A stretch of 64,000 bases of DNA from Streptomyces tendae (lineage in GTDB: Bacteria; Actinomycetota; Actinomycetes; Streptomycetales; Streptomycetaceae): positions 1 to 64,000 of the forward strand of contig NZ_BMUY01000001.1 in the NCBI RefSeq assembly GCF_014650435.1, in the 5' to 3' direction. Numbering within the stretch: the first letter of the stretch is position 1; every line of letters begins with the position of its first letter. Positions 8,392 to 15,393 of this stretch are shown here, piece by piece. The notes below the pieces were generated by a model. The model did not search any database and was not told where the DNA came from. It saw only the letters and a list, made by a program, of their open reading frames with translations. A program made the position numbers and the translations under genes.

Positions 8392-9348
8392 GTGGTTTCG
8401 GTCGGTTCGCGCGGGACCGGTCCGGTCGTCCGTCCGCCGCGGGGGAGCGGGCGGCTGAGCCGCCGGGGCCGGCGCGGCGCGTTCGGCGGCGCGCGGACCC
8501 GGCGGCTGTTCGTCGGCAGCCTGATGGCGGCCTTCGGCGGGGTGTCGGCGGTCCTGCAGTTCGTGGGGCAGCTGTGGCCCGCGGCCATTCCCGGCCCGGC
8601 GCCGGTGACCGCGGCGTCGGTGCTGCTGTGCCTGGCCTGGGCCGTGGTGCGCAGCAGGCCCACGGTGGTCGTGCACCAGGAGTTCGTACGGCCGCGGATG
8701 TCCGTGACGGTCGGCCCGGGCGACCTCTTCGACGAGTCCGCCCACCTCGTCGTCGGGTTCTCGGACACCTTCGACACGGACGTCCGCGACGGTGTGGTGA
8801 TCAGCGGGACCAGCGTGCAGGGGCAACTGCTGGAGCGCCGCTACGACGGTGACGTGCGGCGGCTGGACGACGAGCTGGACGCCGCCCTCGGCGCGGCCGT
8901 GCCGGTGGCCAGGGAGACGCGCGCCGACAAGCCGTACGGCAAGCTCGACCGCTATCCCGTCGGCACGGTGGCGGTGCTCGGCAGCCGGCCGCGGCTGGTC
9001 TTCGGGGTCGCCCACAGCAGGCTGGGCAACGACTGCGTGGCCCGCTCCAGCACCGAGGAGCTGTGGCTGAGCCTCGGCCGGGTCTGGGACGCCGTCTACC
9101 GGCACGGCCAACTGGACCGGGTCGCCGTGCCGTTGATCGGCTCGGGCCTGTCCCGGTTGCACGGGCTCGACGAGGAGAGCCTGCTGCGTCTGATCCTGCT
9201 GTCCTTCATCACCCACTCCCGGGAGCGGGTCATCTGCCGCGAACTGCGGGTCGTGCTGCGCCCCGCCGAGCTGGAGCGGGTCGACCTGACGGAGGTGGCG
9301 GCGTTCCTCGGGGTGCTGGCGGCGGCCGACTCGGGGGCCGCGGGCTAG
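8392..9348 (+). CDS. two-TM protein with ThsA-type macro domain
   Basis: About 318 residues from the GTG at 8392; the spacing to its GGGGG is short (4 bases), so the start is uncertain. A basic N-terminus precedes two hydrophobic helices (about 39-60 and 70-88) and a cytoplasmic macro domain (about 95-310) with GDLFDES, VVGFSDTFDT, SVQGQLLE, YPVGTVAVL, AHSRLGND and VPLIGSGLSRL. The macro part is clearly related to that of the divergent gene. Membrane-anchored macro proteins of this kind are effectors in type II Thoeris, where they are activated by a TIR-made ADP-ribose derivative (family knowledge). A TIR gene lies about 260 bp beyond its 3' end, convergent. Confidence 0.72.
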   Translation: MVSVGSRGTGPVVRPPRGSGRLSRRGRRGAFGGARTRRLFVGSLMAAFGGVSAVLQFVGQLWPAAIPGPAPVTAASVLLCLAWAVVRSRPTVVVHQEFVRPRMSVTVGPGDLFDESAHLVVGFSDTFDTDVRDGVVISGTSVQGQLLERRYDGDVRRLDDELDAALGAAVPVARETRADKPYGKLDRYPVGTVAVLGSRPRLVFGVAHSRLGNDCVARSSTEELWLSLGRVWDAVYRHGQLDRVAVPLIGSGLSRLHGLDEESLLRLILLSFITHSRERVICRELRVVLRPAELERVDLTEVAAFLGVLAAADSGAAG

Positions 9349-9464
9349 GGGGTGTCGTATGGATCAGGCCGGCTCCGAGCGACGGCGCCTTGTGGCCGAC
9401 CCGAGCGGGGCAAGATGCGCGTGCCAGGGCCCGCGACCCCGGCAAGATCCGAACGACACCCCCT
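9347..9464. mobile_element. MITE-like element with 19-bp terminal inverted repeats (candidate)
   Basis: The left end reads AGGGGGTGTCGTATGGATC and the right end GATCCGAACGACACCCCCT, an inverted repeat with two mismatches enclosing about 80 bp of GC-rich, non-coding DNA. It begins within the stop codon of the TM-macro gene. No transposase is encoded. Ends of this kind recur in Streptomyces intergenic regions in my experience, but I cannot confirm copy number; it could also just be a long terminator hairpin. Confidence 0.45.
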
Positions 9465-9490
9465 GAGGCCCGGCCGGCCCCGGGACGGCG

Positions 9491-9540
9491 CCGGCCCCCG
9501 GGACACGTACCGCGGTGACGGGACGTGCCCCGGGGGCCGG
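9491..9540. terminator. hairpin between convergent macro and TIR genes
   Basis: CCGGCCCCCGGGACACGT pairs with ACGTGCCCCGGGGGCCGG (18-bp stem with one mismatch, 14-base loop). It lies between two convergent transcription units and could end both. Confidence 0.55.
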
Positions 9541-9604
9541 TTGCGCCGGTCCCCCGAGCGGCGCCGGATCCGCCGGACGCGTACGGCCGGCGGTGGCAGG
9601 GTGC

Positions 9605-10354
9605 CTACGGCCGGCGGTGGTAGGCCGACAGGTGGCGGAAGGGGTAGGTCTGGCGCCAGTCCGAGCCGGTGTCGTTGACCGTGCAGCCCGCCAGCTTCAG
9701 CCGCTCCACGACCTTGCCGAGCGCGGTGTCGGAGCCGTCGAAGCGGATGACGTTGCGGCCCGCGATGTCGGCGATCGGCCGCACCCCGCCGACCTCGACG
9801 ATCAGGGTGCGCTCCGGGTAGGCCATCAGCACCATGCCCAGCTCGATCAGGACGTTCGGGCGCGGCTGGCACACCGGCCGGGTCTCGTGGTCGGGTTCGT
9901 TGTGGCCGCGCAGCTCGGGGTGGAGGGTGACGACGTCGTCCGGGGTGAGCAGGACCAGTGCCGCCTGCGCCTGGGCGGGGGCGGCGGCGACCACGTCACC
10001 GAGGAAGGGGGAGGCCTGGCCGGTCGCCCGGACCAGGTCCTCCCACTCCTTGGGCCGCAGATCGAGCCGGCGCAGCAGCTCGTACATCTCGCGCCGCACC
10101 TGGTCGTCGCGGCCGTGCACGACGAAGACGCTCCGGGCCCGCTCGGCGTCCCCGGGTCCCGCGGCCGCCGGGCGCCGCCACCCGTCGGCGTACGGCTGCG
10201 CGGGCGGGGTGGCCGGCGCGGGCGGCGCGGCGTGGATCGGGGAGTTGTCGCCGAAGGTCTGGGTGGTGTCGGTGTTGCCGGAGCTCTGGTTGCCGCCGAA
10301 GTTGTTGGTGCTGCCCTGGCCGAAGCTGTTGCCGTGGAACTGCTGCCCGCTCAT
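9605..10354 (-). CDS. TIR-domain protein with N-terminal prion-like motif
   Basis: 249 residues. Residues 5-38 form an N/Q/G/F-rich low-complexity motif (GNSFGQG, STNNFGGNQS, TTQTFG) with no charged residue apart from two aspartates. A Pro/Ala-rich linker (40-72) leads to a TIR-like domain of the PCTIR/CAP12 class: VFVVHGRDD (76-84), WEDLVRATGQASPFLGDV, ALVLLTPDDVV and RPNVLIELGMVL, in which Glu171 would be the catalytic NADase glutamate. The gene overlaps the upstream 534-residue gene by ATGA, so they are co-translated. That protein ends in almost the same motif. I infer recruitment or co-assembly of the TIR enzyme by the membrane partner. Confidence 0.8.
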   Translation of the reverse strand: MSGQQFHGNSFGQGSTNNFGGNQSSGNTDTTQTFGDNSPIHAAPPAPATPPAQPYADGWRRPAAAGPGDAERARSVFVVHGRDDQVRREMYELLRRLDLRPKEWEDLVRATGQASPFLGDVVAAAPAQAQAALVLLTPDDVVTLHPELRGHNEPDHETRPVCQPRPNVLIELGMVLMAYPERTLIVEVGGVRPIADIAGRNVIRFDGSDTALGKVVERLKLAGCTVNDTGSDWRQTYPFRHLSAYHRRP

Positions 10355-10464
10355 CCTTGCCGTGCCTCCCTGGTGACGCCGGAGTTGTTGCCGAAGGTCT
10401 GGGTGGTGTTGGTGTTGCCGACGCTCTGGTTGCCGCCGAAGTTGTTGGTGCTGTTGGCGCCGAA
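10241..10464. repeat. direct repeat encoding the shared prion-like motif
   Basis: An approximately 84-bp sequence at 10241-10324 recurs at 10381-10464, offset by exactly 140 bp. The first 73 positions differ at only four sites; the remainder diverges. One copy encodes the N-terminus of the TIR protein, the other the C-terminus of the upstream membrane protein, in the same reading direction. Confidence 0.85.
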
Positions 10465-11955
10465 GTTCTGCTGGAGGATGTTGGTCTGGTTCGCGTCGTG
10501 CTCACGGGTGTCGACGTCGTGGTCGCGCAGGAAGTCGCCGACGATCTGCAGCAGGTGCCGCTCGATGATCTGGATGTACTTGATCGTGTCCGACTCCTGG
10601 AAGAAGTGGTGGAAGTCGTGGTTGGGCGCCAGCTCGCGGACGCTGGTGAGGGCGCCGCAGTCCACCGCGGTCAGGGCGTAGCGGCCGAGCCGGAACTCAC
10701 TGGTGTCGGCGGGCTGGCCCACCAGCTTGCGCACGGTGTCGGTGCCGAAGCGGCTGGGCAGCCGTTCGCGCAGCGGGTTGGCGATCAGCCGCAGCAGTTC
10801 GCCGGGCGCGCTGCGGGTCACGTCCCAGGCGATGCGCAGCATGAGCTTGCCGTCGATCGTGGCGGGCAGCCGGTCGGCGAGGTGGAAGCTCTCCGGCAGC
10901 GGACCGAGCACGTAGGTGTAGAACTCGGTGTGCAGGGTGCTGCCCTTGATGTCGAACCCGATGAATACCGAGGTGACCAGCTCCTGTTTCCAGGCGCCGA
11001 TGCGGACGCACAGGTACTCGCGGCGGGCGTCGTAGTCCTCCCGCCAGTGTCCGGCGGTGTGGTCGGGGTCGCCGGGGTCGGGCGTGTCCAGGAGCACCGC
11101 GACGGGGTCGCTGCCCTCGGCGGTCCGCACCGCCTTGGTGAACCGGCGCCGGTCGACGGAGAGCAGCTCGACGCGGTCGCTGGGCGCGGGCTTGTCGCGC
11201 AGTTCCGCGAGCATCTCCTCGCAGACCCGGGTGGTGATGTCCTCGACGGTGAAGGGAATGATCGGCTTGCGTTCCGTCCGCCCGGCCCCGCCCGTGCCGT
11301 CCGCGTCGTCCGCCGGTCCGTGCTGGGCGGGGACGTGCCCGTTGAGCAGGCCCTGGGCGAACGCGCCGGTCCGGGACTTGGGGACGCCGAGCAGCAGTTC
11401 CGCGTTGGCCCACCGCTTGATCGAGTGGCCGGCGCCGACGAACGGCTTGTAGCCGCCGTAGTACACGGTGTCCGATGCCTGCTCCCGGTTGATCTTGCCG
11501 ACCAGTTCCGGGGTGAGGCGCGAGGTGATCGGGTGGGAGCCGTCGAATGCGGCGCGGTCGTCCGCCCGGTCCTCCGCCGGACGTGCCAGGTGCTCGGCGA
11601 GGGTCTGGAGGATGGCGAGCCGGCGCAGGAACATCGTGGCCCAGGCGAGCCAGAAGACGAACAGGGCGGCCGTCCAGCCGCCCAGCACGTCCGCGGCCAT
11701 GAGCAGCGCGATGACCACCGCGCCCGTCCCGAGGGCGATCAGCTGGTTGCGGCGCAGGTTGTGGGCGGCCAGGGCGTGCGCCAGGACGGGCGCGGCGTCG
11801 TAGCCGTAGGAGGGGGCCACCACCCGGTAGCGGTGGGTCAGCAGCTCCCGGATGACCCCCTTGCGGTAGACGGGGTCGAGATAGGTGCCCGCGCACATCA
11901 GGCGGGTGGCGTTGCTCGTCGCGTCCGGGGGCGGCGGGGCGGCGTGGGTGGTCAT
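10351..11955 (-). CDS. two-TM protein of unknown function with C-terminal prion-like motif
   Basis: 534 residues. Two adjacent hydrophobic helices lie at about 71-90 and 93-110, so most of the chain (residues 111-534) is on one side of the membrane. The long soluble part matches no family I recognise; it has alternating charged and hydrophobic stretches (for example KINREQASDTVYYGGYKPF and WKQELVTSVFIGFDIKG) and looks folded. Residues about 493-526 are an N/Q/G/F-rich motif (NFGANS, TNNFGGNQS, TTQTFGNNS) nearly identical to the one that starts the TIR protein. The gene begins 6 bases after the stop of the acidic-repeat protein and overlaps the TIR gene by ATGA, making it the middle of a tight operon. 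A receptor or scaffold role is inferred from architecture only. Confidence 0.75.
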   Translation of the reverse strand: MTTHAAPPPPDATSNATRLMCAGTYLDPVYRKGVIRELLTHRYRVVAPSYGYDAAPVLAHALAAHNLRRNQLIALGTGAVVIALLMAADVLGGWTAALFVFWLAWATMFLRRLAILQTLAEHLARPAEDRADDRAAFDGSHPITSRLTPELVGKINREQASDTVYYGGYKPFVGAGHSIKRWANAELLLGVPKSRTGAFAQGLLNGHVPAQHGPADDADGTGGAGRTERKPIIPFTVEDITTRVCEEMLAELRDKPAPSDRVELLSVDRRRFTKAVRTAEGSDPVAVLLDTPDPGDPDHTAGHWREDYDARREYLCVRIGAWKQELVTSVFIGFDIKGSTLHTEFYTYVLGPLPESFHLADRLPATIDGKLMLRIAWDVTRSAPGELLRLIANPLRERLPSRFGTDTVRKLVGQPADTSEFRLGRYALTAVDCGALTSVRELAPNHDFHHFFQESDTIKYIQIIERHLLQIVGDFLRDHDVDTREHDANQTNILQQNFGANSTNNFGGNQSVGNTNTTQTFGNNSGVTREARQG

Positions 11956-11961
11956 GGCTGC

Positions 11962-12681
11962 TCAGTTCCCTTCGCGCATGTCGGCCGAGGTGATGACGCC
12001 GCCGCTGACCGTGTAGGTGCCCTCGAACGTCGTCTGCGTGCCGTCGGTCTCCCAGGCCACGACCGTGACCGAGACGTCGTCGCCGGACGTGCCGGTCACG
12101 GTGAGGTCGTCCCGCTGGGTCGTGGCGAAGCCGGCGACGAAGGTGTCGTAGTCCTGGTTCAGGTTCTTGCCGCCCAGTTCCCACGCGGCCGCGAAGTCGC
12201 GGTTGTTGATGGCGTCGAAGTACGCCGTCACGGTCGCCTCCGGGCCGGTCTCGTCGGTGGTGGCCCCGTCGGTGGCCGTGTCGTCGGTCGTGGGGTCGTC
12301 CGTGGCGGTGTCGTCCGTGGTGCCGTCGCCGTAGGGGTCGTCGCCGTACGTGCCGCCGTCGTAGGTGTCGTCCGCGTACGGGTCGTCGCCGTACGTGCCG
12401 TCGGGGTTGGTGCCGTCGTCCGATGTGCCGTCGTCCGATGTGCTGTCGTCGGTCGTGCCGGATCCCCAGTCCGGCAGCGCGCCGCTGCCGTAGAGCCCGT
12501 CGGTGGACGGTGCCCCGTCGTCCGGGCCGGTCGTGGCGAGCACGACCGCCAGCACGACTATGAGGACGAACGGGATCGCGATCACGGTCAGTGCCTGGTT
12601 GCGCAGGGGGCCGGGCGTGAGTGCGAGCCCCGGTGCGGGGTAGGAACCCCGGGCGCCGGACGGGACGCGGGTACTGCTCAT
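11962..12681 (-). CDS. membrane-anchored protein with acidic Asp/Thr/Gly repeats and extracellular NTF2-like domain
   Basis: 239 residues. One hydrophobic helix (about 31-50) follows a short cytoplasmic N-terminus; the rest is probably extracellular. Residues about 53-145 are a strongly acidic repeat region (units such as TSDDG, TYGDDPY, TTDDTATDD), then a compact domain (about 146-239) that starts EATVTAYFDAINNRDFAAAWELGG, the typical first helix of NTF2-like/DUF4878-type lipoprotein domains. No enzyme motif is visible. First gene of the operon with the 534-residue protein and the TIR protein; GAGGTG precedes the ATG by 4 bases. I infer an extracellular sensor or wall-spanning stalk. Confidence 0.75.
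   Translation of the reverse strand: MSSTRVPSGARGSYPAPGLALTPGPLRNQALTVIAIPFVLIVVLAVVLATTGPDDGAPSTDGLYGSGALPDWGSGTTDDSTSDDGTSDDGTNPDGTYGDDPYADDTYDGGTYGDDPYGDGTTDDTATDDPTTDDTATDGATTDETGPEATVTAYFDAINNRDFAAAWELGGKNLNQDYDTFVAGFATTQRDDLTVTGTSGDDVSVTVVAWETDGTQTTFEGTYTVSGGVITSADMREGN
12290..12450. repeat. degenerate tandem repeats encoding the acidic stalk
   Basis: Short GTCGTC- and CCGTACG-containing units (for example GGGTCGTCGCCGTACGTGCC twice, and GTGCCGTCGTCCGAT twice) repeat in the part of the gene coding for the Asp-rich region. Such runs are prone to length change. Confidence 0.6.
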
Positions 12682-13273
12682 CTGTCACCTCATTGCCGCC
12701 GGTATCCGGCCGGGCGGATACGGCACGCGCCCCGAGTGGGCCGATGTGCCATGTGCATCGACCGATCCGACCAGTGGCGGCGCTTCCGGAACCAGATTTC
12801 TGGAGTTCCGATGCGCTTCCGATCGGCTTCCGGTATGGCCTCCCGTCGGCCGGCCCGGAGGCGGCTCACCGGCATCCAAGCCCTGGTGAACGCTTCCGGA
12901 AACCGGCAATGCGGATAGGTGGCACCGTCACACATCATGGGTGCACGGGGAGCACTGCGGAGGGGGCCGGACGATGAGGACGATGACGACGCACAGTCCG
13001 TTCGTCCGGCCCCTCCACCGCCTGCGCCCCCGCCCCGACGAACCCGGCCGCGCCCCGCGCGCCGCCGGTGCCGCGGCCTGAGCCGCCGCGCCGTCCGGAA
13101 GCCGCATCCCGCCCCTCTGCCGGGGCCCGGCAGGGGCACGGTCCCTCCGAAGACCCGCCCCCCCCGGCACCACGCCCGTGCGTACGGGCGCCACCACACC
13201 CGCACCCGCGTCGGCCGGCCGCGCTCGTGACCGGCCGCCGCGACCGCCGCCTCATGCCGTAAGGACGTATGCC
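12682..13273. promoter_or_regulatory. divergent intergenic region (592 bp) between TIR operon and flotillin operon
   Basis: No convincing long gene. It must carry the promoters of both divergent operons. Around 12778-12905 there are repeated TTCCGG/CTTCCGAT-type words. A hairpin (GCCCCTCTGCCGGGG ... CCCGGCAGGGGC area, about 13113-13140) lies ahead of the flotillin gene. One short ORF with a good ribosome-binding site is listed separately. Confidence 0.5.
12974..13081 (+). CDS. possible short leader ORF (35 residues)
   Basis: ATG at 12974 is preceded by GGAGGGGG at 7 bases. The product begins MRTMTTHSPFVRPLHRLRPR, Arg/Pro-rich, without recognisable domain, and stops about 190 bp before the flotillin gene. 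It may be a leader peptide, an uncharacterised small protein or chance. No homologue is recognised. Confidence 0.25.
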   Translation: MRTMTTHSPFVRPLHRLRPRPDEPGRAPRAAGAAA

Positions 13274-15307
13274 ATGGAAGTCATCGGTGTCCTCGCCGTC
13301 GTCTGCTTGCTCCTCGTCGCCGTCGTGCTGTTCGGCGTCTCGCGGCTCTTCCGCAAGGTGGAGCAGGGCAAGGCGCTGATCGTCTCGAAGATGCGCAAGG
13401 TGGACGTGACCTTCACGGGCCAGGTGGTGCTGCCGGTGCTGCACAAGGCCGAGGTGATGGACATCTCGGTGAAGACGATCGAGATCACCCGGGCCGGCAA
13501 GGAGGGGCTGATCTGCCGGGACAACATCCGGGCGGACATCCGCATCTCGTTCTTCGTCAAGGTCAACAAGACCGCGGAGGACGTCGTCAAGGTCGCCCAG
13601 GCGGTGGGCACGGCCCGCGCCAGCGACCGGGACACGCTGCAGGAGCTGTTCCACGCGAAGTTCTCCGAGGCGCTGAAGACCGTCGGCAAGCAGCTGGACT
13701 TCACCGACCTCTACACCAAGCGCGAGGAGCTGCGGTACCGGATCATCGAGGTCATCGGCGTCGACCTCAGCGGGTACCACCTCGAGGACGCGGCGATCGA
13801 CTACCTGGAGCAGACGCCGCTGACCCAGCTCGACCCGGCGAACGTCCTCGACGCCCAGGGCATCCGGAAGATCACCGAGCTGACGGCCGTCGAGCACGTG
13901 CGCACCAACGAGGCCAGGCGCACCGAGGAGAAGGAGATCACCCGGCAGAACGTCGACGCGCGCGAGGCCGTACTGGAACTGGAGCGCCGCCAGGCGGACG
14001 CCGAGATCAAGCAGAAGCGCGAGATCGACACCACCCGGGCCCGCGAGGAGGCCGAGACGGCACGGGTGGTGGAGGAGGAGCGGCTGCGCGCACAGACGGC
14101 GTTCCTGCGTACCGAGGAGCAGCTCGGCGTGCAGCGCGAGAACCAGGCCCGGGAGGTCGCGGTCGCCGCGAAGAACCGCGAGCGGGTCATCGCCGTGGAG
14201 AACGAGCGCATCGAGAAGGACCGCATGCTGGAGGCCATCGGCCGCGAGCGGGAGACGGAGCTGACCCGGATCTCCGCCGAGAAGGAGGTCGAGGCGGAGC
14301 GGCGGGACATCGCCGAGGTCATCCGCGAGCGCGTCGCCGTGGACCGCACGGTCGCCGAGCAGGAGGAGTCCATCAAGAAGCTGCGCGCCGTGGAGGAGGC
14401 GGAGCGGGACCGGCAGACCGTGATCATCGCTGCCGAGGCCCAGGCTCAGGAGCGGCTGGTCAAGGACATCAAGGCCGCCGAGGCCGCGGAGGCGGCGGCC
14501 ACCCACCGCGCCGCCGAGGAACTCACCATGGCCGAGGCCCGGTTGAAGAGCGCCGACCTGGAGGCGCAGGCCAAGCTGCGGATGGCCGAGGGCATCCAGG
14601 CCGAGGCGGCCGCGGCGGGCCTCGCGGCGGTCCAGGTCCGCGACAAGGAGGCCGACGTCATCGAGAAGGCCGGCCGCGCCGAGGCGGAGGCCACCGAGGC
14701 CCGGTTGCGCGCCGAGGCCGAGGGTGCGCGGGCCAAGGCCCTCGCCGAGGCGGAGGCCATCGGCGGCAAGCTGAAGGCGGAGGCCGCCGGCCTCACCGAG
14801 AAGGCCGCGGCGATGGCCGCCCTGGACGACGCCTCGCGCGGCCACGAGGAGTACCGGCTGCGCCTGGAGGCGGAGAAGGACATCCGGCTGGCCGGGCTCG
14901 ACGTGCAGCGGCAGGTCGCCGAGGCGCAGGCCACGGTGCTCGCCACCGGTCTGGAGAACGCCGACATCGACATCGTCGGCGGCGACACGGTCTTCTTCGA
15001 CCGCCTGATGTCCTCGGTCGCGCTCGGCAAGGGCGTCGACGGGTTCGTCAAGCACTCCGAGACCGCGCAGGCTCTCGCCGGGCCCTGGCTGGACGGCTCG
15101 TCGAGCTTCACCGACGACCTGACCCGCGTACTGGGCTCCTTCTCCACGGCCGACGTGCAGAACCTGACGGTCTCCGCGCTGCTGATGAAGCTGATGAAGT
15201 CGGGCGGCACGGACGCCGGGCAGGTGCAGCGCCTCCTGGACCGCGCGGGCGAACTGGGCCTCGCAGACACGCCGCTGACCGCCCTGAACGGCACGGCCAG
15301 GGTCTGA
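13274..15307 (+). CDS. SPFH/flotillin family protein
   Basis: 677 residues. A single N-terminal hydrophobic helix (about 4-24) precedes an SPFH domain (about 30-190: EQGKALIVSKMRK..., KEGLICRDNIRADIRISFFVKV), followed by a very long, charged coiled coil (about 220-560) rich in Ala, Glu and Arg, and a C-terminal oligomerisation segment (GGDTVFFDRLMSSVALGKG...). The build resembles YqiK-type flotillins that organise membrane microdomains. AAGGA lies 8 bases before the ATG at 13274; the longer open frame upstream is not needed. Its partner is the giant ATPase 86 bp downstream on the same strand. Confidence 0.88.
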   Translation: MEVIGVLAVVCLLLVAVVLFGVSRLFRKVEQGKALIVSKMRKVDVTFTGQVVLPVLHKAEVMDISVKTIEITRAGKEGLICRDNIRADIRISFFVKVNKTAEDVVKVAQAVGTARASDRDTLQELFHAKFSEALKTVGKQLDFTDLYTKREELRYRIIEVIGVDLSGYHLEDAAIDYLEQTPLTQLDPANVLDAQGIRKITELTAVEHVRTNEARRTEEKEITRQNVDAREAVLELERRQADAEIKQKREIDTTRAREEAETARVVEEERLRAQTAFLRTEEQLGVQRENQAREVAVAAKNRERVIAVENERIEKDRMLEAIGRERETELTRISAEKEVEAERRDIAEVIRERVAVDRTVAEQEESIKKLRAVEEAERDRQTVIIAAEAQAQERLVKDIKAAEAAEAAATHRAAEELTMAEARLKSADLEAQAKLRMAEGIQAEAAAAGLAAVQVRDKEADVIEKAGRAEAEATEARLRAEAEGARAKALAEAEAIGGKLKAEAAGLTEKAAAMAALDDASRGHEEYRLRLEAEKDIRLAGLDVQRQVAEAQATVLATGLENADIDIVGGDTVFFDRLMSSVALGKGVDGFVKHSETAQALAGPWLDGSSSFTDDLTRVLGSFSTADVQNLTVSALLMKLMKSGGTDAGQVQRLLDRAGELGLADTPLTALNGTARV

Positions 15308-15393
15308 CCGGCCGCCACCGACCGGGGTGCCGGGACCGCCGTACGGGGGTCGGCGGTTCCGGCACCCCGCATCCTGGAAGGGAACCACCGCTC

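Noticed and set aside
12919..13230. 103-residue plus-strand frame ahead of the flotillin gene
   Set aside because: Pro/Arg-rich without ribosome-binding site; the composition is that of non-coding GC-rich DNA.
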